Notes: generated by a model from the sequence alone, not told the origin. Numbered from the stretch's first letter, positions 34,313 through 44,284 are shown. The stretch is DNA of 64,000 nt from Sulfurimonas sp. (GCF_028713515.1 NZ_JAQTOD010000001.1:248001-312000), one strand, 5' to 3'. A program made the numbers and translations.

Positions 34313-36028
34313 TTGATAAAAAAGTTAAGAAGTCTATTAACAAAAAGAGATAAGCAACTTCTACTTGGTCTACTGTTTTTTTCTATATTTATCTCGGTTG
34401 TAGAGACAGCTGGTATATCAGTAATCATGCCATTTATTGCAGTGGCAACAGACTTTACTATCATTCACTCAAATCAATATTATAAATTTATATATGATTT
34501 TTTTAATTTTAAAAATGATGTAAAATTTGTCATCTCATTTGGCTCTATTTTAATACTTTTTTATATATTTAGAAGTTTTATAAATCTTGCTTATTTTTAT
34601 TTTTTAAATAGGTTTACACAGGGACGCTACCATCTTTTAGTTTATAGGCTTTTTGAAAACTATATGGGACTTCCATATAATGAGTTTATAAAAAGAAACT
34701 CCTCTACACTTACAAAATCAATTATAAGTGAAGCAGCTAATTTGACAAATCTTATTTCTGCTGTTTTGTTTATGATGAGTGAAATTTTTATAGTTATTTT
34801 TATCTATCTAATGATGCTTTATGTTAATTATAAAATTACGCTTTTGTTGACAATCATACTATTTTTTAATGCTGTATTAATGATGAAGAGTGTTGCAATA
34901 ACTATCAAAAAAGCTGGAACTATAAGAGCGGATATTCAAAAAAGATTTTATGAGATTATAAATCGAAGTTTTGGAAATTTTAAACTCATAAAGCTTAGTT
35001 TGAATGATTCTGAGATTTTAAAAGAGTTTTCCGATGCTAGCCTTGTATATGCTAAGTCAAACATCACACACCAAACCCTCTCGCATGTACCAAGGCTTTT
35101 TTTAGAGGCCGTTGGATTTGGGCTGATAATTTTTATTATCTCATATTTAGTTTATAAGTATGAAACTAATATCTCCGGCATGCTTTCTATTATATCAATG
35201 TTTATTCTTGCTCTTTATCGGCTTATGCCATCGGTAAGCAGAATTATGACTAGCTACAATCAGATTATGTTTTATCATAAATCATTAGATATTATCCATA
35301 ATGACCTCATGTATGATAGTGAAAATTTAGGAGATGAAGAGATAAATTTTAACGATCAGATAGAACTAAGAAGTATCTCATTCGAGTATGAAGAGAACAA
35401 GTCAATATTGAAAAATATAAGTCTAGTTATAAAAAAAGGCCAAAAGATAGCTTTTGTGGGTGAGAGTGGAAGCGGTAAATCTACCCTTCTTGATCTCATT
35501 ATGGGTCTTTATCGTCCAAAAAATGGTGCGATTGTGGTGGATGGTGTAACACTAGACGAAAATAATATTAAAACATGGCGACATAAGATAGGTTACATTC
35601 CTCAGAGTATCTACCTTTTTGATGGCACGGTTGCTCAAAATGTAGCTTTTGGAAAGAGTTTTGATGAAGACAAAATTAAGGATGCTCTTCAGCAGGCGAA
35701 TATTTTAGAGTTTTTAGAAATAAATCATAATGGAATAGATACCGATGTTGGAGAGGGTGGAATAAAACTAAGCGGTGGACAGCGTCAGCGAATAGCAATA
35801 GCGCGCACTCTCTACAGTGATCCTGAGATTTTAGTGCTTGATGAAGCGACTAGTGCCCTTGATACCGATACTGAAGCGAAAATTATGGAAGAAATCTATA
35901 AAATACGCAATGATAAAACATTGATAGTGATTGCCCACAGATTGAGTACGATTGAGGGGTGTGAAACTGTTTATAAAATTGAAGGGAATGTTTTAGTACA
36001 TCAGCAGATTACTAGGATGGATAAGTAA
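34313..36028 (+). CDS. PglK/MsbA-type ABC exporter (lipid-linked glycan flippase)
   Basis: 571 residues from TTG 34313, which follows the previous stop directly and has GGAGGG 6 bases upstream. Six membrane helices (about 18-315) are fused to an ATPase domain (about 345-560) with [31 protein letters not shown] and IAHRLST. The half-transporter acts as a homodimer. Similarity of layout to C. jejuni PglK and its glycan-gene context suggest that it flips an undecaprenyl-linked oligosaccharide. Confidence 0.82.
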   Translation: MIKKLRSLLTKRDKQLLLGLLFFSIFISVVETAGISVIMPFIAVATDFTIIHSNQYYKFIYDFFNFKNDVKFVISFGSILILFYIFRSFINLAYFYFLNRFTQGRYHLLVYRLFENYMGLPYNEFIKRNSSTLTKSIISEAANLTNLISAVLFMMSEIFIVIFIYLMMLYVNYKITLLLTIILFFNAVLMMKSVAITIKKAGTIRADIQKRFYEIINRSFGNFKLIKLSLNDSEILKEFSDASLVYAKSNITHQTLSHVPRLFLEAVGFGLIIFIISYLVYKYETNISGMLSIISMFILALYRLMPSVSRIMTSYNQIMFYHKSLDIIHNDLMYDSENLGDEEINFNDQIELRSISFEYEENKSILKNISLVIKKGQKIAFVGESGSGKSTLLDLIMGLYRPKNGAIVVDGVTLDENNIKTWRHKIGYIPQSIYLFDGTVAQNVAFGKSFDEDKIKDALQQANILEFLEINHNGIDTDVGEGGIKLSGGQRQRIAIARTLYSDPEILVLDEATSALDTDTEAKIMEEIYKIRNDKTLIVIAHRLSTIEGCETVYKIEGNVLVHQQITRMDK

Positions 36029-36063
36029 AATGGTAAGTACAATTTTTTATACTTTTATTTTCA

Positions 36064-36681
36064 ATGATGATATTTAATACAATTAAAAATAAAGTAGTTT
36101 CTCTTTTTAAAAGAAACTATTTTTATACAAATACAAACCCCATCTATAAATCTAAATATATACAAATAGCCGACTACACTTATGGTAATCCAAAAATTTT
36201 GTCTTGGAATGAGGGAAATTTTTTAAAAATTGGAAAATATTGTTCTATCGCTGATAATGTTACGATTTTTATGGGCGGAGAGCATAGAACAGACTGGATA
36301 ACAACTTACCCTTTTGGCTCTATTTACCAGAATTTTTCAAATATTGAGGGTCATCCTACAACTAAGGGCGATATTTTTATTGGCAATGATGTTTGGATTG
36401 GTAGGGGCGCTACTATTATGAGTGGAGTAACGATTGGTGATGGTGCTGTTGTAGCGGCTGAAAGTTTGGTGGTGAAAGATGTCAAGCCCTATGAAATTGT
36501 AGGCGGAAATCCAGCAAGTCATATACGATTTAGATTTAGTGAAAAAATAATAAAAGAATTATTAAGTATTTCTTGGTGGAATTTTGATTATAAAACAGTA
36601 GAATCTTTGATTCCATTTATGTTAAGTGATGATATTGACAGGTTTATTGAAGCAGCAAAAGATTTATATATTGAACAATAA
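36064..36681 (+). CDS. Hexapeptide-repeat acetyltransferase (CatB/VatD-like)
   Basis: 205 residues. Left-handed beta-helix repeats are visible (KIGKYCSIADNVTIFMGG, IFIGNDVWIGRGATIMSG, VTIGDGAVVAAESLVVKD), with the CatB-type GGEHRTDW catalytic-His stretch and a C-terminal helix rich in Trp/Phe. Family members acetylate sugars or xenobiotics; in this locus an O- or N-acetylation of a glycan sugar is likelier. The gene and the four that follow look more AT-rich than the flanks. Confidence 0.8.
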   Translation: MMIFNTIKNKVVSLFKRNYFYTNTNPIYKSKYIQIADYTYGNPKILSWNEGNFLKIGKYCSIADNVTIFMGGEHRTDWITTYPFGSIYQNFSNIEGHPTTKGDIFIGNDVWIGRGATIMSGVTIGDGAVVAAESLVVKDVKPYEIVGGNPASHIRFRFSEKIIKELLSISWWNFDYKTVESLIPFMLSDDIDRFIEAAKDLYIEQ

Positions 36682-36732
36682 TGTCTATTTAAAATTTTTT
36701 AGTATCACAAAAATATAGTTTAAGAGAAAAAT

Positions 36733-37398
36733 ATGTTATATGATGACAAAAATCAAGACTACTTTTCAAGCGTACGAGAAGATTTAATATCTTTAATTCC
36801 TGTGGGTTTTAAAGGATGCAATGTGCTTGAAGTAGGGTGTGGTAGTGGAGCAACACTCCACAGGCTTAAGCAGCTTGGCATTGCTGGAACAACATCAGGC
36901 ATAGAACTTTTTGCATCAAAAGATAATTATTATGATTTTATTGATTATTTCTTTTCTGAAAATATTGAGACAATAATTTTTCCAGCCCAAATACATGGCG
37001 CTTTTGATATTATTATTTTAGGCGATGTATTGGAGCATTTGGTTGACCCGTGGTCTTCCTTGAAAAAAATATCCAAACTTCTTGCAAAAGATGGACTAAT
37101 CATCACAAGTATCCCAAATATTCGTTACTATAGTGTTGTTAAATCAATAGTATTTGATGGTGATTTTAAATATAAAGAGCGTGGTATTTTGGATAAAACT
37201 CATTTAAGATTTTTTTGCAAAAAGAACATTGTTGAGTTGCTGGAAAATGCTGATTTGAAGATTAATCTTATTACATCCTCCTTCGACAAAGAGACAATAA
37301 AAAGTAAAAAATATTGGCTTAATAAAATTACATTTGGAATTTTTCATGATTTTTTTGTCTATCAATTCCTTGTAACTGCTAGAAAAAAGGATAAATAA
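36733..37398 (+). CDS. SAM-dependent methyltransferase (class I)
   Basis: 221 residues with motif I VLEVGCGSGATLHRLK (about 33-48), motif II IILGDVLEHLVDPW and SLKKISKLLAKDGLIITSIPN, the Methyltransf_23/11 type. Glycan loci often carry such enzymes for sugar O-methylation. Its TAA stop overlaps the next ATG (TAATG). Confidence 0.8.
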   Translation: MLYDDKNQDYFSSVREDLISLIPVGFKGCNVLEVGCGSGATLHRLKQLGIAGTTSGIELFASKDNYYDFIDYFFSENIETIIFPAQIHGAFDIIILGDVLEHLVDPWSSLKKISKLLAKDGLIITSIPNIRYYSVVKSIVFDGDFKYKERGILDKTHLRFFCKKNIVELLENADLKINLITSSFDKETIKSKKYWLNKITFGIFHDFFVYQFLVTARKKDK

Positions 37399-38282
37399 TG
37401 CTAGTACTTGGTAAAAAAATCTATAGCGTGTATAAAACAAAAGGCATAATAGAGACCGTGTCTATTATTGTAAAACGGATTTTTAAACAAAAACCAAAAT
37501 CATTACCTCTTATTAAAGAGATTGTGTCTCATGGCAAAGGTATTGAGATTGGTGGACCTAGTACAATCTTTCAAAGTAGTAATATACTCCCTATTTACCC
37601 TTATATAGAAAAACTAGATAACTGTAATTTTCAAAATAATACTTTGTGGAATTCTAATCTTAAAGAGGGATATTCCTATAAGTATCATCCATCCAAAGTG
37701 GACGGCTATCAGTTTATCCAAGATAGTGTTGATTTGGCTCAAATAGAGTCAGAATCGTATGAGTTTTTACTCTCTTCTCATGTGCTTGAGCATATTGCAA
37801 ATCCAATTAAGGCTTTAGAGGAGTGGAAGCGGATATTGAAAGTTGATGGGCATCTAATTCTTTTAGTGCCACACAAAGATGGTACTTTTGATCACAAGCG
37901 ACCAACTACGACGCTAAAACATCTAATACATGACTATAAAAATGATATAAAAGAAGATGATTTAACTCATTTAGAAGAAATTCTACAATTTCATGACTTG
38001 TTGCGTGACCCAGAGGCAGGCTCATATGAAAATTTCAAAAAAAGATCTTATGACAACTATCAAAATAGATCTCTTCATCATCACGCGTTCACTACTTTAT
38101 CGCTTGCGGAGTTAATTGATTATATCCAGTTAAAGATTGTTGCGATAGAACCCATTGACCCGATGCACATTATGATTGTGGCACAAAAACTCTCCACAAA
38201 TATAGATGTTAAAAATGATGCTTTATTGAGTTCTCTTAAAATGCCTTCTTTTAAATCTCCATTTTACTCTGACCGATTATGA
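37398..38282 (+). CDS. Methyltransferase-domain protein of the glycan locus
   Basis: 294 residues. A Rossmann-type segment with GKGIEIGGPS near residue 48 replaces the usual motif I, followed by FLLSSHVLEHIANPIKALEEW and LKVDGHLILLVPH, typical of class I methyltransferases. The two regions flank an insert. Conserved HH near SLHHHAFTT may bind metal or substrate. Translationally coupled on both sides (TAATG, ATGA). Confidence 0.7.
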   Translation: MLVLGKKIYSVYKTKGIIETVSIIVKRIFKQKPKSLPLIKEIVSHGKGIEIGGPSTIFQSSNILPIYPYIEKLDNCNFQNNTLWNSNLKEGYSYKYHPSKVDGYQFIQDSVDLAQIESESYEFLLSSHVLEHIANPIKALEEWKRILKVDGHLILLVPHKDGTFDHKRPTTTLKHLIHDYKNDIKEDDLTHLEEILQFHDLLRDPEAGSYENFKKRSYDNYQNRSLHHHAFTTLSLAELIDYIQLKIVAIEPIDPMHIMIVAQKLSTNIDVKNDALLSSLKMPSFKSPFYSDRL

Positions 38283-39136
38283 TTTCACTTGTTGCTGGTG
38301 TAGTCGTTTTATATAATCCAGACGATACTATTTTAAGCAATATCAACTCTTATATCAACGATGTTGATGCTCTTTTTGCTGTTGATAATTCAGAAGCAAT
38401 AAATCAATCTTTTGTTGAACAACTAACCAAAAACTCAAAAATTCAATATATTAACAATGGTGGTAATCAAGGAATAGCTCACGCGTTAAATGTTGGTGCA
38501 AACAAGGCAATAGAGCTTGGTTATAAGTGGCTTTTAACAATGGATCAAGATAGTAAAGTGACACAAACAATGCTGCATGAGATGTTTGAGTGTACCCATG
38601 ATAAAGATCTATCAACTATTAGTATTATTGCGCCATTTCACGCTAATCCTTATCATACATCACTTGTCTCAGAGGAGCAGTGTTCACCTGTCTTAGTGAT
38701 AATGACATCAGGCAATCTGCTCAACCTTTTGGCTTACAAAGTGATAGGTCCTTTTCTAGAAGAGTTTTTTATTGATTATGTTGATAACGAATACTGCCTG
38801 CGAAGCAATAAAATGGGCTACCATGTTATCCAAGCTAGTAGAGCTATACTAAATCATAAGCTAGGAGATTTAAAAAGACATAAGTTTCTTTGGAAGCGAT
38901 TTTATAGTACCAACCATAGTCCAATTCGACGATATTACGCTTTTAGAAATCGTTTGAAAATTATAAAAATTTATAAAGAGCATCTTCCAGACTACTGTAA
39001 GTTTGAAAAATCAAGATTTTTTGTTGATGCTGTTATTGTTCTGTTGTATGAAAAACAAAAATTTAAGAAATTTAAAATGATGTTGCGTGGCTATCTTGAT
39101 TATAAGCGTAATATTTTTGGAAAATATCATGACTAG
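38279..39136 (+). CDS. Glycosyltransferase family 2 (rhamnosyltransferase-like)
   Basis: 285 residues. GT-A fold with VVLYNPDD, DNSEAINQS, the metal motif LTMDQDSKV (about 88) and DYVDNEYCLR. The DQD motif and size resemble dTDP-rhamnosyltransferases, but the donor cannot be named. Overlaps the methyltransferase gene by ATGA. Confidence 0.85.
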   Translation: MISLVAGVVVLYNPDDTILSNINSYINDVDALFAVDNSEAINQSFVEQLTKNSKIQYINNGGNQGIAHALNVGANKAIELGYKWLLTMDQDSKVTQTMLHEMFECTHDKDLSTISIIAPFHANPYHTSLVSEEQCSPVLVIMTSGNLLNLLAYKVIGPFLEEFFIDYVDNEYCLRSNKMGYHVIQASRAILNHKLGDLKRHKFLWKRFYSTNHSPIRRYYAFRNRLKIIKIYKEHLPDYCKFEKSRFFVDAVIVLLYEKQKFKKFKMMLRGYLDYKRNIFGKYHD

Positions 39137-39184
39137 TTTCTCTTTTTTTACTAAATTTCAAAGTGAGAGTGGTAACTGTTGAGT

Positions 39185-40288
39185 ATGCGAATATTGATAC
39201 TAAGTCGCTATGATCAGCTTGGAGCTAGCAGTAGAGTGAGAATGTTGCAATATATTCCATGGTTTGAAAAAATGGGAGCAGAGGTTACCGTATCGCCTCT
39301 GTTTGATGATAAATATCTCCGTTTGCTTTATAAATCAAAAAACAGATTTTTAAATAGATTTTTGAATCTCGGTAAAATTATCACTTACTATTTTAAACGA
39401 TTGCGTAGTGTGCTGTTTTGTAGAAATTATGATGTTGTGTGGATTGAAAAAGAGATTTTTCCATACTGTCCTGGATTATGTGAGCTTATTTTATCTATGA
39501 GAGGGATTAAGTATGTGGTTGATTATGATGATGCAATATTTCATAATTATGATTTAGCATCATCGTTTATCACTAGATTTCTGCTCAAGAACAAGCTAAA
39601 ACCATTGCTGTTAAACTCTAGTGCAGTAACAGCAGGTAGTCAATATCTGGCAAATCTCTCATACCAAAGTGGTGCAAAAAATGTTTATCTTTGTCCTACG
39701 GTTGTTGATATAAATAGATATATGCTTAAGCATGAGCCAAGCGATGAGACTATAAGGATAGGATGGATAGGTAGCCCATCAACTTCACCTTATTTGAAAA
39801 TACTAGCAGAGCCACTTCGTAAAGTTGCGTTAGTAAAAAAAATTATACTTGTAACTATTGGTGCGCCAAAATTAAGCTTTTCTGGAGTTCTGGTTGAACA
39901 GCATGACTGGACGCTTGAAACAGAAGTCTCTTTGTTAAACTCTATCCATATTGGTGTTATGCCACTGTTTGATTCACCATGGGAGAGAGGTAAATGCGGC
40001 TATAAACTTATTCAGTATATGGCTTTAGGTAAACCAGTTATAGCATCGCCCGTTGGAGCAAATCATGATATTGTCACTCCAGATGTTGGTTATCTAGCAG
40101 ACAGTGATGCTTCATGGGAAGATGCTCTAATAAAGTTGATTGAAAAACCAACATTAAGAGGGCAATTTGGCAAAGCAGCAAGGACAAAAGTTGAGCAGAA
40201 ATACTCACTACAAGTTACGCAGCCAACTATTTTTCAGCTATTTGAAGATTTAACCAATAAAAAAAGTGATTTATTATGTGTGGATTAG
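39185..40288 (+). CDS. Glycosyltransferase family 4
   Basis: 367 residues from ATG 39185 (MRILILSRYDQLGASSR); a TTG two codons upstream is an alternative and no strong ribosome site separates them. GT-B fold: N-terminal Rossmann half, IGWIGSPSTSPYL, and C-terminal GKCGYKLIQYMALGKPVIASPVGAN with the E-x7-E region modified. The retaining enzyme probably adds one sugar to the lipid-linked glycan. Its end overlaps asnB by 13 bases. Confidence 0.82.
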   Translation: MRILILSRYDQLGASSRVRMLQYIPWFEKMGAEVTVSPLFDDKYLRLLYKSKNRFLNRFLNLGKIITYYFKRLRSVLFCRNYDVVWIEKEIFPYCPGLCELILSMRGIKYVVDYDDAIFHNYDLASSFITRFLLKNKLKPLLLNSSAVTAGSQYLANLSYQSGAKNVYLCPTVVDINRYMLKHEPSDETIRIGWIGSPSTSPYLKILAEPLRKVALVKKIILVTIGAPKLSFSGVLVEQHDWTLETEVSLLNSIHIGVMPLFDSPWERGKCGYKLIQYMALGKPVIASPVGANHDIVTPDVGYLADSDASWEDALIKLIEKPTLRGQFGKAARTKVEQKYSLQVTQPTIFQLFEDLTNKKSDLLCVD

Positions 40289-42174
40289 TTGGGTTTCTTG
40301 GCAGAGAAAAAAATATAGATACTCTTAAGGATATGCTGGAAATTCAGTCGTACCGCGGACCTGATGATTCTGGAGTCTATTTTGATGAGGAGAGCGGGAT
40401 TAATTTTGGACATAATCGCCTCAGCATCCAAGATTTAAGTTCCAATGGACATCAGCCAATGTTAAGTGACTGTGGTAATTTTGTCATAGTTTTTAATGGT
40501 GAGGTCTATAACTTTAAGTCCATTAGAGCAGAACTTGAAGCGCTAGAGTATGAGTTTATCTCAAATAGTGATACGGAAGTGATTTTGTACAGCTATAGAG
40601 AGTGGGGAATTGAGTCTGTACATAAATTTATAGGTATGTTTGCTTTTGTTATTTTAGACAGAGCTCACGATAAGCTTATTTTGGTGCGAGATAGAGCTGG
40701 AGTTAAGCCCCTGTATTACTATGATGACGGGAAAGAGTTTCTTTTTTCATCTGAGATAAAATCATTTCATAAACATCCAAGTTTTAAAAAAAATCAAAAT
40801 CTAGAGGTGTTGCCATATTTTTTTCAATTTGGCTATATTCCTGCGCCGCATACTATATTTAAAAATTGTTATAAGCTTGAAGCGGGTCATTATCTAGAGT
40901 ATGACCTAAAAAGTTTACAAAAAAAGATAGTCAAATACTGGGATGTGAATGAGTTTTATAAGCAAGAGCCTTTTAGAAAATCCGAGCAGGAGATTTTAGA
41001 AGAGTTAGAAGCTCTTTTGTCTGATGCTATAGAGCTAAGAATGATTTGTGATGTTCCGGTTGGAGTTTTTTTAAGTGGTGGGTATGATAGCTCGTTTGTG
41101 GCTTCAATCTTGGCAAAAAAACATGATAGAGAGATAAATACTTTTACTATTGGCTTTGATGATGAGAGATACAATGAAGCAGAACACGCGAAGAGCATCG
41201 CAAAGTTTTTAGGTACAAACCACACCGAATACTACATGAAAAACAGCGACATGCTTGATTTGGTAGATAGTTTGCCTTTTTATTATGATGAACCTTTTGG
41301 TGATAGTTCGGCACTTCCAACGATGATAATGTCAAAAATTGCAAAGCGTAGCGTGAGTGTTATTCTTAGTTCTGATGGTGGAGATGAGGCTTTTTGTGGA
41401 TACAGCAAATACTTTTTTTTAGATAAGTTTTCAACTGTTTTTTCAAGTAAATTTAAAAAAAATATTTTAAAAGGTGCTCTAAATCTCTTTAGTGAGAAGA
41501 TGGTAGAAAATATAAATAACACTCTGCCAAGAAGTTTAAAGCAGACCAATATTAAAGATAAGTATAGCAAGTTCAAACGAGCAATAAACAGTGCAACCAA
41601 AGAGGAGTCTTTCTTAAATGCAAGTAGCTATGTAGATAAAAAGAGTGTTATAAAACTTCTAAAAATAGAAGCCTGCGATGAGCTATTTGGTGGGTTTGAC
41701 AAGATAGATAACTTAAATTTTTTAAATCAGATGATGGCAATAGATTATAAAATATTTATGAGCGATGATGTTTTGATTAAAGTCGATAGAGCTACTATGA
41801 GTGTAAGCTTAGAGGGTAGAGAACCTCTGCTTGACCATAGAATCATAGAGTACTTAGCAAGAGTGTCGATAGAGTTAAAGTACAAGAACAGAGAGGGTAA
41901 ATATCTGCTTAGACAAATTCTCTATAAATATCTGCCAAAAAATATAGTTGATAAGCCAAAATCTGGATTTCAGATACCGTTAAATGAGTGGCTAAGGAGT
42001 GAGTTAAGAGATAAGGTAGAGAGATACTTAAGCATTGAAGAGTTGGATTGTGAGATATTTAATATTGATGAGGTGCAGGAGTTAAAAAAGAGATTTTTTG
42101 GCGGAGAAGAGTTGGGTACACAGGTGTGGTTTATTTTGATGTATCAGATGTGGAAGGAGCGATGGCTTGAGTAA
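40276..42174 (+). CDS. asnB: AsnB-type glutamine-dependent amidotransferase
   Basis: 632 residues. Cys2 (MCGLVGF) starts the class II glutamine amidotransferase domain (RGPDDSG, NHRLSIQDL-like NGEVYN), followed by an asparagine synthetase ATP-pyrophosphatase domain with FLSGGYDSS and SSDGGDEAF. In glycan loci such proteins (for example WbpS) amidate uronic acids rather than aspartate, which would fit the uronate-making dehydrogenase upstream; plain asparagine synthesis remains possible. Confidence 0.88.
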   Translation: MCGLVGFLGREKNIDTLKDMLEIQSYRGPDDSGVYFDEESGINFGHNRLSIQDLSSNGHQPMLSDCGNFVIVFNGEVYNFKSIRAELEALEYEFISNSDTEVILYSYREWGIESVHKFIGMFAFVILDRAHDKLILVRDRAGVKPLYYYDDGKEFLFSSEIKSFHKHPSFKKNQNLEVLPYFFQFGYIPAPHTIFKNCYKLEAGHYLEYDLKSLQKKIVKYWDVNEFYKQEPFRKSEQEILEELEALLSDAIELRMICDVPVGVFLSGGYDSSFVASILAKKHDREINTFTIGFDDERYNEAEHAKSIAKFLGTNHTEYYMKNSDMLDLVDSLPFYYDEPFGDSSALPTMIMSKIAKRSVSVILSSDGGDEAFCGYSKYFFLDKFSTVFSSKFKKNILKGALNLFSEKMVENINNTLPRSLKQTNIKDKYSKFKRAINSATKEESFLNASSYVDKKSVIKLLKIEACDELFGGFDKIDNLNFLNQMMAIDYKIFMSDDVLIKVDRATMSVSLEGREPLLDHRIIEYLARVSIELKYKNREGKYLLRQILYKYLPKNIVDKPKSGFQIPLNEWLRSELRDKVERYLSIEELDCEIFNIDEVQELKKRFFGGEELGTQVWFILMYQMWKERWLE

Positions 42175-43285
42175 GAAAATAGCAATAGTCGTAAATAGCG
42201 CTTGGGGTGCATACAACTTTAGGCTCAATCTTGCCAGAGGCTTAAGAGATAGTAACTATCAAGTATACTTTATAGTGCCACATGAGGCTAAGTATTGTGA
42301 ACTTTTAAGACGAGAATTTGAAGTTTATGCCATCTACATAGATGCAAATGCTATAAATCCAATAAAAGATTTAAGAACTATTTTTGAGTTGTATCTGATT
42401 TATGGAAAGATTAAACCAGATATTGTTCTAAATTTCACTATCAAACCAAATATATACAGCTCTATCGTTTCTGGAATTTTGGGTATCAAATCCATAAGTA
42501 ATATCACAGGACTTGGGACTATTTTTATAAAAGAGTCGTTTGTGACAAAGATAGCCAAGATAATGTATAAAAAAGCATTGGAGTACAATAGTGTAGTTTT
42601 TTTCCAAAATAGTGATGATAGAAAGCTCTTTGTTGATGGTGGATTGGTTGATGTAAGCAAGACACGCTTACTTGCCGGCAGCGGTGTTGATTTGATAAAA
42701 TTTCTACCTAAAGAAAAAAGCACGAAGCGAGATTTGTTTGTGTTTTTGATGATTGCCAGACTTCTTAAAGATAAGGGAATTTTTGAACTTATAGAGGCAG
42801 CTAAGATACTTAAGACAAAACAGAAAAACATAGAGATATGTCTACTTGGCGAAGTTGATATAAAAAATAGTAGTGCTATAAAAAAAGATGAACTAGATGC
42901 TTGGGTAAGAGATGGTTTAGTTAAGTATCTTGGCGTTAGCGATAGCGTTTTTGAAATTATAGCCGATGCTGATTGTGTGGTATTGCCATCTTACAGAGAG
43001 GGTACGCCTAGAAGTTTGTTAGAAGCATGTGCTATGAAAAGGCCGATTATAACAACAAACGCAGTCGGATGCAAAGAGGTTATTGATGATGGGATTAACG
43101 GTTATTTATGCGAGGTGAGAAGCGGAGCTGATTTGGCTGCTAAGATGCAGATGATGATAAATCTAACAGAAGAGCAAAGAGCCATTATGGGAGAAGCAGG
43201 GCGAGAAAAGATGATAAGAGAGTTTGATGAGGGAGTAGTTATAGAGAACTATTTGACAAATATAAGAGAGATTTGTGGAGAGTAG
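42167..43285 (+). CDS. Glycosyltransferase family 4 (PglA/WbpH-like)
   Basis: 372 residues from TTG 42167 with AAGGAG 7 bases upstream. GT-B motifs: KPDIVLNFTIKPNIYS and ITGLGTIF in the N-terminal half, LMIARLLKDKGIFELIEAA and the E-x7-E motif in LPSYREGTPRSLLEACAM. Resembles the transferases that add the second sugar on undecaprenyl-PP-linked intermediates such as PglA. Overlaps asnB by eight bases. Confidence 0.85.
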   Translation: MSKKIAIVVNSAWGAYNFRLNLARGLRDSNYQVYFIVPHEAKYCELLRREFEVYAIYIDANAINPIKDLRTIFELYLIYGKIKPDIVLNFTIKPNIYSSIVSGILGIKSISNITGLGTIFIKESFVTKIAKIMYKKALEYNSVVFFQNSDDRKLFVDGGLVDVSKTRLLAGSGVDLIKFLPKEKSTKRDLFVFLMIARLLKDKGIFELIEAAKILKTKQKNIEICLLGEVDIKNSSAIKKDELDAWVRDGLVKYLGVSDSVFEIIADADCVVLPSYREGTPRSLLEACAMKRPIITTNAVGCKEVIDDGINGYLCEVRSGADLAAKMQMMINLTEEQRAIMGEAGREKMIREFDEGVVIENYLTNIREICGE

Positions 43286-43327
43286 TTTTATGATAGTCGT
43301 AATAGAAATCTTGGTGAGGAGTACACT

Positions 43328-44284
43328 ATTTATTTAACTCTGTTTATTTTATCATTTGTGCTTACATATTTTATAAAAGAGTATGCTATAAGAAAATCGC
43401 TTATTGCTCATGTAAATGAAAGAAGCTCTCATGTGACTCCAACTCCCCATGGTGGCGGAGTTGCTATTGCAATTACATGGTTTGTTGGGCTTATCTATCT
43501 CTATGCAAACAACCAAATTGAGCAAAACTTTTTTTATGCTTTAATGTTTGGAGTCATTATTTCGGTGATTAGTTATCTTGATGATTTATATGAACTTCCC
43601 CCTAAGATTAGAATTTTTGTTCAGAGTGGCGTAGCACTTGGTGGACTTTATGTTCTTGGTGGATTACATGGGATTGATTTTGGATTTTTTAGTGTAGATA
43701 ATCAGATTATTGTGAATATGTTTGCTTTTTTGCTTATTATTTGGTTTATAAATTTGTATAATTTTTTAGACGGTATAGATGGTTACGCTGGAAGTGAAGC
43801 TATTTTTCTCTCAATCGCTGGTTTTTTATTTTTTGGTGGAAATCATTTTATACTCCTAGCTGTAGCGGTTTTAGGATTTTTGTTTTGGAACTGGCACAAA
43901 GCAAAGATATTTATGGGAGATGTTGGAAGCACGCTCCTAGGCTATACGGTTGCAATTTTTACTATATACTACGCAAACCAAAACACCATTAACCTATGGA
44001 TATGGGTAACTCTTTTTGCTCTTTTTTGGTTTGATGCAACCATCACACTCTTTAGAAGATATAAGAGCGGTGAAAAACTATATCAGGCTCATAAAAAACA
44101 TGCCTATCAAAGATTAGTTCAGCTAGGATGGAGTCATAAGAGAGTCGTTCTTTGGTCTATTATTATAAATACAATAGTTTTTTCTTTTGTCTATATTTTT
44201 AGCGCATGGATAGCGTTACCTGCGGTAATTGCAATGCAGTTTTACATTGTTAAATATATAGATGGACAAACAAAAAGCAACTAA
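43328..44284 (+). CDS. WecA/WbpL-type undecaprenyl-phosphate glycosyl-1-phosphate transferase, probable ATT start
   Basis: About 318 residues with 10 or 11 membrane helices. Signature loops: RSSHVTPTPHGGG, SYLDDLYELP, NLYNFLDGIDGYAGSEA, GDVGSTLLGY and AHKKHAYQRL, as in WbpL/WecA enzymes that start O-antigen or related glycans. The nearest standard start, GTG 43358, would delete the first half of helix 1. The in-frame stretch back to 43328 (IYLTLFILSF) completes that helix, and GAGGAG lies exactly 6 bases before the ATT at 43328, so I favour a rare ATT initiation codon. Confidence 0.8.
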   Translation: MYLTLFILSFVLTYFIKEYAIRKSLIAHVNERSSHVTPTPHGGGVAIAITWFVGLIYLYANNQIEQNFFYALMFGVIISVISYLDDLYELPPKIRIFVQSGVALGGLYVLGGLHGIDFGFFSVDNQIIVNMFAFLLIIWFINLYNFLDGIDGYAGSEAIFLSIAGFLFFGGNHFILLAVAVLGFLFWNWHKAKIFMGDVGSTLLGYTVAIFTIYYANQNTINLWIWVTLFALFWFDATITLFRRYKSGEKLYQAHKKHAYQRLVQLGWSHKRVVLWSIIINTIVFSFVYIFSAWIALPAVIAMQFYIVKYIDGQTKSN

